Of a stretch of DNA of 64,000 nt, positions 26,396-34,700 are shown in pieces; the first letter of the stretch is position 1; each line of letters starts with the position of its first letter. The notes under the pieces are model-generated. The model had not been told where the DNA came from. It did not search any database and was given only the letters and a program-made list of their open reading frames with translations. This stretch comes from Streptomyces sp. SS1-1. GTDB taxonomy: Bacteria; Actinomycetota; Actinomycetes; Streptomycetales; Streptomycetaceae. The translations under genes were made by a program, and so were the position numbers. The stretch spans positions 124,001 through 188,000 of the forward strand of contig NZ_WBXN01000004.1 in the NCBI RefSeq assembly GCF_008973465.1, in the 5' to 3' direction.

Positions 26396-26432
26396 AGACG
26401 ACCGGTCATTTAAGCTAGACGACCGGTCGCCT
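26396..26432. promoter_or_regulatory. Two tandem TetR operator boxes upstream of wrbA
   Basis: AGACGACCGGTCATTT (26396-26411) and AGACGACCGGTCGCCT (26417-26432) lie 21 bases apart, two helical turns, so two repressor dimers could bind one DNA face. Their core GACCGGTC is a perfect palindrome. The same box recurs near the divergent tetR and adh starts. Confidence 0.7.
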
Positions 26433-26577
26433 ATCGTCAAACACAGGGGTTCATACGCAGGAGTTCATGCAGGTAGGAGCGCCAGGGAAGGGCTCAGATG
26501 GCGTCATGCGCGGCGCCGGGGTGGCGCGGGACATGATCGTGCGCGCCGGCCAGAGCGGCGCGCAGGGGCATCCGGGG

Positions 26578-27150
26578 CTAGCGGAGGATCCGCTCGAAAA
26601 CGGTCTGGAAGAACGCCTCCACGGGAGCGGCCGACTTGTCGACTCTCGCCGCGATCAACGTCCCTTCCCAGGCGCTGAGGATGAACAGGGCGGTCGCCTC
26701 GACGTCCAGGGAACCGTCGAGGTCACCCGCCTCCTGGGCCTCGGCGAGCACCAGGCCGAGCCGGTGGGCCCAACCGTCGAAGCCCTGCTTGGCGGCGGAC
26801 CGGATCTCCTCGCTGTGATCGGCGACCTCGGCACCGAAGTTGCCCACCAGGCAGCCACGCACGAACCCGTTGTCCACCGTGTCCCTGCTGAGGTACTCGA
26901 AGTGCGCTCGCAGCCGGTCCAGCGGAGGGAGGCCCGGCGTGGTGAGCAGGTCGAAGCGCAGAGTGTCCGCGTACCTGCTCAGTGCCTCCAGAGCGCTCTC
27001 CTCCTTGCTGGCGAAGTGGTTGTAGAAGGAGCCTTTGGGGACTCCCGCCGCCTTGGTGATGTCGTTGATGCCGGTGGCGTTGAAGCCCCGCGCGTGGAAC
27101 TGCCGGAAGGCCGCCTCAGCGATCTCCTCGCGCTTGGACGCTCGCCCCAT
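26578..27150 (-). CDS. TetR-family repressor (LmrA/YxaF-like), divergent from alcohol dehydrogenase
   Basis: The 190-residue protein has the TetR helix-turn-helix GINDITKAAGVPKGSFYNHFASKEES (about 27-52) and a C-terminal ligand domain with GCLVGNFGAEVADHSEEIR, as in LmrA/YxaF and AcuR-like repressors of redox or electrophile defence. ATG at 27150 follows GGGAGG; the open frame continuing to 27426 crosses the operators and is rejected. One box (27257-27272) lies upstream of its own start, one upstream of the divergent dehydrogenase, and two upstream of wrbA. This predicts a small autoregulated regulon induced by an electrophile such as a quinone or aldehyde (inference). Confidence 0.88.
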   Translation of the reverse strand: MGRASKREEIAEAAFRQFHARGFNATGINDITKAAGVPKGSFYNHFASKEESALEALSRYADTLRFDLLTTPGLPPLDRLRAHFEYLSRDTVDNGFVRGCLVGNFGAEVADHSEEIRSAAKQGFDGWAHRLGLVLAEAQEAGDLDGSLDVEATALFILSAWEGTLIAARVDKSAAPVEAFFQTVFERILR

Positions 27151-27256
27151 GCCACTCGCCTCCCGTGACCGCACTCGATCGCCGGTCCCGCGGGCCCCGC
27201 GGCCTTGCCTCCAGAGCGGAGAACCGACGGCTAGTCGGGGGTAACCACGGCGAACA

Positions 27257-27341
27257 AGACGACCGGCCACCTCATCGTATGCGCTTTCGTCGGAACCAAC
27301 GTTCGGACGTGGGTTAGGCTCTTTAAGACGACCGGTCATTT
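27257..27341. promoter_or_regulatory. Two TetR operator boxes in the tetR/adh divergent gap
   Basis: AGACGACCGGCCACCT (27257-27272) is nearer tetR, and AGACGACCGGTCATTT (27326-27341) lies 98 bases before the dehydrogenase start. The latter is identical to the first wrbA box over all 16 bases. Confidence 0.7.
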
Positions 27342-27438
27342 TGAGAGACCGAGGCGGCGGTATACGCCGCCTGCGCAGGCGCCCACCGACGGACCGGTAC
27401 GTCGCCCTTCCCCCTCCGCACGACATTCAGGAGCCACC

Positions 27439-28458
27439 ATGTCCACTTACCGGGCCTTCGAGGCCACCGGCGTCCACCACCTTCGGCTGGTCGAGCGCGA
27501 GCTGACCGAACCCGCACCGGGACACGTGCGTCTGCGTGTCGAGGCCTGCGGGATCTGCCACACCGACGTGCTGGCCGTGGAGGGCCTGCGGGCCGACCCC
27601 TCGGCACCCGTGGTCCCGGGCCACGAGGTCGTCGGCGTCATCGACGCGGTGGGAGCCGGCGTCACCACCTGGCGGATCGGCGACCGCGTGGGCGTCGGCT
27701 TCCTGAACGGGCACTGCGGGGAGTGCGAGCCCTGCCGCCGGGGCGACTTCGTCAACTGCCTCGCCCAGGAGCAGACGGGTACGACGATCGACGGCGGTTA
27801 CGCCGAGGTCGTCCACGCCCGGGCGAGCGGGCTGGTGCGCATACCGGAAGGCATCTCCGCGATCGACGCCGCTCCCCTGCTGTGCGCCGGTCTGACCACC
27901 TTCACCGCCCTCCAGCAGGGGCCCACCCGGGCGGGCGCCCTCGTCGCCGTGCAGGGCGTCGGCGGCCTGGGCCACCTGGCCCTGCAGTACGCGCGCAGCC
28001 TCGGCTACCGGGTGGCCGCCATCGCCCGCGGCCCCGAGAAGGAGGCGTACGCCCGGGAGTTGGGCGCCGATGTCTACATCGACAGCACCAGCACCGACCC
28101 CGGGGCCGAACTGGCCGCTCTGGGCGGGGCGTCGATCATCATCGCCACCGCCTCCAGCGGCGCGTCGATGAACCCACTGGTCCGCGGACTCGCTCCGAAC
28201 GGCAAGCTGGTCGTGGTCGGCGCGGCACCCGACCCGCTGACCATCGCCACCCCTGACCTCATATTCGGCACCCGCTCGGTCGTCGGCAGCCTGACCGGGA
28301 CCTCGATCGAGAACGAGGACAACCTGGCGTTCACCCTGGCCCACGAGATCCGCCCCCGCGTCGAAGTCATGGGCTTCGAGCGGGCGATGGAGGCCTACGA
28401 GCGGATGCTGTCGGGCCAGGCCCGGTTCCGCGTCGTGCTCGACGTCACGGCGGCTTGA
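27439..28458 (+). CDS. Zinc-dependent medium-chain alcohol dehydrogenase, TetR-controlled
   Basis: The 339-residue MDR enzyme has catalytic zinc ligands in ACGICHTDV and VPGHEVVGVIDAVG, structural-zinc cysteines in GHCGECEPCRRGDFVNC, and the cofactor loop VQGVGGLGHLALQYA. It should interconvert an alcohol and an aldehyde with NAD(P). ATG at 27439 follows AGGAG at five bases. It is divergent from the TetR gene with matching boxes in the gap, so it is probably induced with wrbA against a reactive carbonyl or quinone (inference). It is a paralogue of the dehydrogenase at 21071-22096, which lacks these boxes. A hairpin starts two bases after its stop. Confidence 0.9.
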   Translation: MSTYRAFEATGVHHLRLVERELTEPAPGHVRLRVEACGICHTDVLAVEGLRADPSAPVVPGHEVVGVIDAVGAGVTTWRIGDRVGVGFLNGHCGECEPCRRGDFVNCLAQEQTGTTIDGGYAEVVHARASGLVRIPEGISAIDAAPLLCAGLTTFTALQQGPTRAGALVAVQGVGGLGHLALQYARSLGYRVAAIARGPEKEAYARELGADVYIDSTSTDPGAELAALGGASIIIATASSGASMNPLVRGLAPNGKLVVVGAAPDPLTIATPDLIFGTRSVVGSLTGTSIENEDNLAFTLAHEIRPRVEVMGFERAMEAYERMLSGQARFRVVLDVTAA

Positions 28459-28459
28459 T

Positions 28460-28485
28460 GCGTCCGGCCGCTGCGCGCCGGACGC
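28460..28485 (+). terminator. Hairpin directly after the alcohol dehydrogenase stop
   Basis: A perfect 9-base stem (GCGTCCGGC / GCCGGACGC) with an 8-base loop starts two bases after the TGA. There is no T-run, as is usual in high-GC actinomycetes. Confidence 0.65.
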
Positions 28486-28809
28486 GATCCCCGGCGGGCA
28501 GCGGCCGACAGGGCGAGCACACCATCTGGCAACGTCTGCCTGTTCAACGCATCCCGGGCAGACGGCGCAACTCGTCGATTTTCATCAGCCGGGTGGCAAG
28601 GAGAGACCCCACTGCGCAGCAGATGCGCGGTGAGTCGAGTCCTGTCACGCAGGAAAGGGTGTAGGCGCCGGCCATGCCGACGACAGCCCAACGGGCGGGC
28701 AGGATCACATGACGCGCGGTGGCCAGGGCGATGTTGACGCCCGCGATCCACGCCGCCGTGAGTAATGGGGTGCTGTTGGGCTGGGTCCAGTGACCCGAGC
28801 ATGGTGTCG
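28486..28809. other. Gap between adh and the PKS operon end, with possible gene remnant
   Basis: No intact gene is recognised. A hairpin pairing GTCTGCC with GGGCAGAC near 28534-28563 may end the leftward PKS operon transcript. On the minus strand, about 80 codons (28544-28790) read as a hydrophobic, protein-like stretch (LLTAAWIAGVNIALATARHV) without a supported start. It could be a decayed membrane-protein fragment. This region marks the left boundary of the polyketide cluster. Confidence 0.35.
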
Positions 28810-30438
28810 CTACCGCCGGAGCAGTTCGTCGTGGGGCTCTCTGTCGGGGTGGGCGTGGGTGTCCGTCGTGGCCAGTGCTGTGAGTGCCGTGCGGTCGATC
28901 TTGCCGTTGGCGTTCAGGGGCAGGGCGTCGAGGAACAGGAACCTCTTCGGGGTCATGTAGACGGGCATGGAACGTCGGCATCGCTCGGCGAGCTCCGCGG
29001 GCGTCACCGTGCCGCCGGGGGCCACGAGGAAGGCCGAGAGGGCGGCTTCGCCGTCCGGTCCGTCGAGTGCCAGGACCAGGGCGGAGGTCACGCCCGGGTG
29101 TTCCGTGAGTCGCCGTTCTATCTCGCCCAGTTCGATGCGGTTGCCGCGTATCTTCACCATGCTGTCGGCGCGTCCGCAGAAGTACAGCTCGCCGGAGGCG
29201 TCTCGGTAGGCCAGGTCGCCGGACCGGTAGACCAGTTGTCCGGAGCGCGGTTCGAGGGGGTCCGGGACGAGGACGCGCCGGGTGGCTTCCGGGTCGTCCC
29301 AGTACCCGGAGAAGAGGGAGGGGCACCGGATGTACATCTCCCCCGCCACGCCGGGCTCGTCGACGGGCCGGCCCGTCTCGTCGAGGAGCAGGATCTCGGC
29401 GCCGGGGTAGCCGTGGCCGATGGACAGGGCTTCGGCGTCCTCCGGGAGCGGGTCGGGTACCTCGGCGAACGAGCAGGCCACGGTCTCGGTGGCGCCGAAC
29501 GCGTTCACCACGCGCAGGCGCGGCAACAGGGCGCGCAGGTGGCGCAGTTCGGCGAGGGGGAAGTTCTCACCGGCGAACAGGATGCCCCGCAGGTGCTCGC
29601 CGAGGGCGGCCACGCGGTCCGGTTCGTGCCGGAGCAACGGCCGCCACAGCGAGGGGACTCCGTGCACGACGGTGGCTCCGGTTGCCTCGAGGTGGCCGAG
29701 CAGGCGGCGCGGAAAGCTGAGGTACGCGCGGGGTACGGCGATCAGGGTGGCGCCCGTGCCCATGGTGACGCAGATGTCGAAGAGGGCGACGTCGAAGGCG
29801 AGCGGTGAGGTGCTCGCCACTCGGTCGTCGGGCGTGACCGCGCCGAAGCGCTGGGTGCCGCGGTAGAAGGCCAGCGCCGAGTGATGGCTCATCACCACGC
29901 CCTTGGGGCGGCCGGTGGTTCCCGAGGTGAAGATGATGTAGGCCGGGTCGCCGCCCACGGTGGTGCGGCGGTGGCGTGTTCGGGGCGTCCGCGCACCGGT
30001 GAGCGTGATACGGCCGTCCGCTTCGAACGTGCCGGAGGGTGCCCTGCCGTGGTCGGATGTGGCGGCGCCTGCGGGGCGCAGGACGGCCGCCGCGTCCGTG
30101 GTCTCGATGATGGCGTCAAGACGGAGGGCCGGGATGTCGGGGTCCACGGGGACGAACACCGCCCCCACACGCGAGCAGGCGAGCATGACGGCGATCGCCG
30201 ACGCCGAGGTGTGGGAGGCGACCACCACGCGGTCGCCGATCCCGACGCCGCCGGCGGTCAGTCCTTCGGCGTACGCGTCGACGCGCCGGGCCAGGGCGCG
30301 GTAGGACACGGCCGTGACCGTTCCGGAGGCGTCGCACTCCACCACGGCGGGTTTGTCCGGGGTCCGGGACACCGGCGCGAGCGCGAACGCGTCGAGCGTG
30401 TCGGCGGGGAAGCGGGGGGCGAAGCGCTCGTCGGCCAT
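28810..30438 (-). CDS. AMP-forming amino-acid ligase (adenylation domain), macrolactam-type
   Basis: This 542-residue stand-alone adenylation enzyme shows A3 TSGTTGRPKG (about 171-180), A4 AFDVALFD with the Asp used for amine recognition (about 216), A5 FGATETVACS, A7 YRSGDLAYRD, A8 KIRGNRIELGEIE and the A10 Lys in NANGKIDR (about 513). It has no carrier domain, so it loads a separate ACP. Behind a TE-bearing PKS and a proline-iminopeptidase-like gene it matches the VinM-type aminoacyl-ACP ligase that caps the beta-amino starter in macrolactam pathways. A VinN-like starter-activating role is the alternative. ATG at 30438 fits GAGGG better than the ATG at 30447. It is the last gene of the operon. 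Confidence 0.8.
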   Translation of the reverse strand: MADERFAPRFPADTLDAFALAPVSRTPDKPAVVECDASGTVTAVSYRALARRVDAYAEGLTAGGVGIGDRVVVASHTSASAIAVMLACSRVGAVFVPVDPDIPALRLDAIIETTDAAAVLRPAGAATSDHGRAPSGTFEADGRITLTGARTPRTRHRRTTVGGDPAYIIFTSGTTGRPKGVVMSHHSALAFYRGTQRFGAVTPDDRVASTSPLAFDVALFDICVTMGTGATLIAVPRAYLSFPRRLLGHLEATGATVVHGVPSLWRPLLRHEPDRVAALGEHLRGILFAGENFPLAELRHLRALLPRLRVVNAFGATETVACSFAEVPDPLPEDAEALSIGHGYPGAEILLLDETGRPVDEPGVAGEMYIRCPSLFSGYWDDPEATRRVLVPDPLEPRSGQLVYRSGDLAYRDASGELYFCGRADSMVKIRGNRIELGEIERRLTEHPGVTSALVLALDGPDGEAALSAFLVAPGGTVTPAELAERCRRSMPVYMTPKRFLFLDALPLNANGKIDRTALTALATTDTHAHPDREPHDELLRR

Positions 30439-30457
30439 GCTGTGCATCCCTCTTCTT

Positions 30458-31363
30458 CTACCCGAAGGCCGCGACGGCCTTCACGTACTCGGTCAGGACC
30501 GTGCGGAACCGTTCCGGCTCCTCGAGGTGCGGCACGTGACTGGACTGTTCGAAAATCTCCCAGCGCACGTCGGGGATCAGGTCGGCGTACGGCTGGACGG
30601 TGGCGGGCGTGGCCTCGTCGTGGCGGCCCGAGATCAGCAGGGTCGGCACCGTGATGTCCGCGAGGCAGTCCGTGACGCCCCAGTCGCGCAGGGAGCCGAT
30701 CACATGGAACTCGCTGGGGCCGTTCATGGTGAAGTAGACCGTCGGGTCGTTGAACATCTCGAAGAACGACGCCTGGTACTCGCGGGGCCACGGGTCGAGG
30801 CGGCACAGGTGCCGGTCGTAGAAGACGCGGGTGGCCGCGTGGTACTCGTCGCTGTCGGTCGTCCCGGCGGCCTCGTGGCGCAGGAGGGTCTCGTTGACGC
30901 CGGCGGGCAGAGCAGCGCGCAGGACGTCCATCTGCCGCAGCCAGAGCGGATAGGAGGCGGGGGCGTCCGCGATGACCAGGCCCTTGAGTCCGGCGGGCGC
31001 GGCCGAGGCGTGCTTGGCCGCGAGCAGGCCGCCCCACGAGTGCCCGAGCAGCATGTAGTTGTCGGCGATGCCGAGGTGCCGCAGCAGGTTGTCCAGCTCG
31101 GCGAGGAACAGCTCCACGGTCCAGAAGCCGGCCGGTGCGTCCGGCAGATGACTGGAGCCGCCGTTGCCGATCTGGTCGTAGTGCACCACCGGGACCCCGA
31201 GTTCGGACAGGGCGGCCAGGCTCACCAGGTAGTCGTGCGTGCTGCCCGGACCGCCGTGCGCGACCACGAGCGCCGTCCGGTGCGGCGACAGGTCGCCGGT
31301 GACCCGGTACCACGTCTTGTACGCACCGAACGGCGCCACGCCTCTGGCAGTGGGACGGATCAC
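30458..31363 (-). CDS. Proline-iminopeptidase-like alpha/beta hydrolase (VinJ-type amidase)
   Basis: The 301-residue hydrolase has the oxyanion motif HGGPG (36-40), nucleophile Ser109 in GHSWGG, Asp in ISGRHDEAT (about 250) and His in SSHVPHLEEPERF (about 278), the complete prolyl-aminopeptidase set. In amino-acid-primed macrolactam pathways the homologue (VinJ) removes the protecting aminoacyl group from the finished chain so that the PKS thioesterase can close the lactam. Its GTG shares a base with the TAG of the preceding small gene (TAGTG), so it is translationally coupled. Its position after the TE module and next to the ligase fits this role well. Peptide hydrolysis unrelated to the cluster is a weaker alternative. 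Confidence 0.85.
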   Translation of the reverse strand: MIRPTARGVAPFGAYKTWYRVTGDLSPHRTALVVAHGGPGSTHDYLVSLAALSELGVPVVHYDQIGNGGSSHLPDAPAGFWTVELFLAELDNLLRHLGIADNYMLLGHSWGGLLAAKHASAAPAGLKGLVIADAPASYPLWLRQMDVLRAALPAGVNETLLRHEAAGTTDSDEYHAATRVFYDRHLCRLDPWPREYQASFFEMFNDPTVYFTMNGPSEFHVIGSLRDWGVTDCLADITVPTLLISGRHDEATPATVQPYADLIPDVRWEIFEQSSHVPHLEEPERFRTVLTEYVKAVAAFG

Positions 31364-31665
31364 TAGACCCGCTTCCCGGTGACGGGGAACGTGCCGAACA
31401 TGCCGGGCTTCGCCTTGCCGGTCATGGTGTCGCCGTTGCGCGTCAGGGTCAGGGTCATCTTGAGCGGGACCGGCTTGTGCGACTTCACCTTGAAGGACAG
31501 CAGGTCGCCGTCGATCTTGCCGTCGATGATGTCGGGGTCGATGACCTGGCCGTTGGCCCGGCAGGTGCCGACCAGCTTGCCTTCCTCCGCCTTCATGTCC
31601 ACCCACAGGCTCTGCTTGCCGATGGGGCTGTCGATCGTGAACTCCCAGCTGCCGTCAGCGCTCAT
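31363..31665 (-). CDS. Small beta-rich protein of the macrolactam operon, function unknown
   Basis: The 100-residue protein has alternating strands: WEFTIDSPIGKQSLWVDMK, a middle DGKIDGDLLSFKVKS, and a C-terminal TLTRNGDTMTGKAKPGMFG ending GKRV. This spacing is typical of a widespread ~100-residue all-beta domain that I know only as uncharacterised; a small barrel or lipocalin-like fold is likely. There is no signal peptide. ATG at 31665 follows GGGAGA. It is 69 bases after the PKS stop and overlaps the hydrolase start by one base, so it is fixed in the operon. A role with the hydrolase, such as holding the polyene chain or ACP, is only inference. Confidence 0.75.
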   Translation of the reverse strand: MSADGSWEFTIDSPIGKQSLWVDMKAEEGKLVGTCRANGQVIDPDIIDGKIDGDLLSFKVKSHKPVPLKMTLTLTRNGDTMTGKAKPGMFGTFPVTGKRV

Positions 31666-31734
31666 TCCGTCTCCCGTTTGTCGATCACCCGATGGTCCCC
31701 TGACGATAGGAAGGGCCGGAGGCGGCAAGAACCC

Positions 31735-34700
31735 CTAGTCACCCCTAGGGTCTTTCGTTTGGATCCGGCCTGATCCAGACGAGAGGCCCTGGCGGAGTGC
31801 GTGCCGGGAGATCCATTCCTCGATCAGGGCGCCGGCCTCGGCGGCGTGGTCCTCGATCATGGAGAAGTGGGTGGCCCGGACGGTGGCGTAGTGGTGTGCC
31901 GGGTCCCAGGGCTTCGCCCGCCAGTCGTCGCCGTCCGCGCCCGCCTCCGTGCCTGGGGGCATGAAGGACTCGGTGGCTCCGACGAACAGCACGGGGGCCT
32001 CCAGCGGTTCCGGCGTGAACCTCGGCACGAGGTCGAAGTAGCGGTTCATGGCGGACAGGGCGCTGCTGTGGAACAGGCCGAACGCCTGGTCCTTCCGTAC
32101 CAGTCCGATGGTGAGCTGTTCCATCAGCCGGCCCTGGTCGCGGTCCTCCAGGTCGACCCGGTAGGTGTCCATCAGGACGACGCCCGCGGGCCGGACCTCG
32201 CGCACGCGTTCCAAGTGGCCCGCCGTGGCGTGGGCGAGCGTGCCGCCCGACGAGTAGCCGACGAGGACGAACGGGCGGTCCCCGGCGGCCCGCAGCACGC
32301 TTTCGGCGAGGTAGTCGACCACCGCGTCCGTGGTGTCCGGCAGGGGTTCCCCGGCGGTGAACCCGGGGTTGGTCAGCGTGATCATCGGCCGCTTGCCGCG
32401 GAAGGCGGCGGCGAGCCGTGCGTGCTGGTGCGGGCCGCCGGTCGCCATCGGGGTGCTGATCCCGATGAGTACGGGCTCCTCCGGGCCGTCCGCGAGCCGG
32501 ACGCCGTCGGGCAGGGGGCCGAAGTCGGCCGCGCGCGTGAACCGCGGCCGCAGGTCGGCCACCGCACGCAGCAGGTCGAAGCCCTTGATCACCTGATCGG
32601 ACAGGACGGCGGCACGGAACAGCTCGGCCAAGGTGTCCGCCGCCTCCCCGGCGGCCGGGGCGGCGGCGGGCGGCAGGGACAGGTCGGCGCGCAGATGCCG
32701 GGCGAGGGCAGTGGGGTTCTTGTTGTCGAACACCGCCATCGGGGACAGTTGCAGGCCTGTCGCGGCCGTCAGCCGGTTGCGCAGCTCGACGGCGGCGAGC
32801 GAGTCGAACCCGAGCTCCAGGAAGTCCCGCTCGGGATCGACGGCCTGGGCACTGTCGTGCCCCAGTACGGCCGCGGCGTGCGCCCGCACCATCTGGGTGA
32901 GCTCCTGCTCCTGTTCGGAGTCGGAGAGGCCCGCGAGCCGGCGTGCCAGGTCCCCGGCGTCCGCCGCACCGGCGGCGGCCCTGCGCCGCGCCACGGGCAC
33001 CAAGTCCCGTACAAGGGCCGGGAGTTCACCGGACCGAGTGCGCAAAGCCGCGACGTCCACCTTGACGGGGACCAGCGTCGGACGGTCGGTGACCAGCGCG
33101 GTGTCGAACGCCGCCAGCCCTTCGTCGACGTCGAGCACGGGGAAGCCCTGCCTGGCGAGGCGCCCCCGGTCGGCGTCGGTCAGCCACGCGCCGTGGCCCG
33201 TTTCGGTCCCCCACAGGCCGTACGCCAGTGAGGTCGCCGGGAGCCCGTGGGCCGTACGGTACCGGGCGAGCGCGTCGAGGAAGACGTTGCCGGAGGCGTA
33301 AGCGCCCTGGCCGGCCGCCAGGACCAGGCCGCCGGCGGATGACAACAGGACGAAGGCGCGCAGGGGCAGGTCACGTGTGAGTTCGTGCAGGTGCCACGCT
33401 CCGTCGAGCTTGGGACGGAGGGTCGTCTCGAAGCGCTGTGGCGTCAGCGAGCCGACCACACCGTCGTCCACGGCACCGGCCGCGTGCACCACCGCGGTCA
33501 GGGGCGCGGCCGGATCGATGTCCGCGAGCACGGCGGACAGCGCGTCCCGGTCCCCGGCGTCACAGGCGACGATCCGTACCTCGGCGCCGAGTGCGGTGAG
33601 TTCGGCGTGCAGGTGGTCCGCGCCCGGGGCCGTGGGGCCGCTGCGACTGGTGAGGACCAGGTGGCGTATGGCGTGGCGGGTGACGAGGTGGCGGGCGATC
33701 AGAGCGCCGAGGCCGCCGGTTCCCCCGGTGACGAGGACGGTTCCGGTGGGGTCGAGCGGGCGTGTGGCGGGGGCCTCGGGGGGCTGTTGCTCGCGGGCGA
33801 GTCGAGGCACGAGGGCCTGTTCGGCGCGGAGCATGAGCTCGGGTTCGGTGGCTGCGCGTGCGGCGAGGAGGGGCAGGTCGACCGGTGTCCGGGTGGGGTC
33901 GGCCCCGGTGACGTCGTTCGGTGTCCGTGTGGGGTGGGGCTCTGTGGCGTCGTTCGGTGTCCGGGACACGTCGGCCAGTACGAACCGTCCGGGGTTCTCC
34001 GCCTGGGCCGCGCGGACCAGACCCCACAGGGGCGCTTGTTCGAGACAGAGGTCCGAGCTGTCCTCGCTCATGGCGCCCTCGGTCACGATCACCAGCTTCG
34101 ATGCGGCGAAACGCTCCTCGGCCAGCCAGAGTTGCACCGCCGCGAGTGCCTCGGCCAGAGCCGCGCGGGCTCCGGCCGGGACGCCGGACGTGCCTCCCGG
34201 CGCCGACCGCCACAGCACCACGTCCGGCACCGTGGCCGTGCCCGCATCGCAGGCCGCGACGAGGGCGGCCAGATCGGCGTACTCGCAGCCCCGGCCCACG
34301 GCCATCCAGTCGGCGTCGGCGTCCGTGGACGGGGCGCGGCGGATCGGCACCCAGTCGATCCGGTACAGCGGGTCGCCGCCCCGGCGCAGGACGGCGAGCT
34401 GCTCGGGGCTGATCTCGCGCAGGTTCAGCGCGCCGACGGACGCGACGGGGCTGCCGGAGAGGTCGGCGAGCTCCAGGGCGACGGACGCGTCACCGGTGGG
34501 CGTGATCCTTACGCGGAGGCCGCGCGCACCATGGGCCCGCACGGTCACGCCGCTCCACGAGAACGGCAGCATGGTGACGGCGTCGGCCCTGTCCTCGCCG
34601 GTCAGCGCCATGGCGTGCAGGGCGGCGTCCAGCAGGGCCGGATGCACGGCGTACCGGTCGGCCTCGGCGTGCGCCTGCTCGGGCAGGGCGACCTCGGCGA

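Noticed and set aside
31725-31756. Two copies of ACCCCTAG near the last PKS stop as a regulatory site
   Set aside because: One copy is coding sequence up to the stop codon; eight-base similarity is too short to support a site.
33875-33966. Tandem repeats considered as a CRISPR array
   Set aside because: The units are contiguous without unique spacers, in frame inside a PKS gene, and no cas genes are present.
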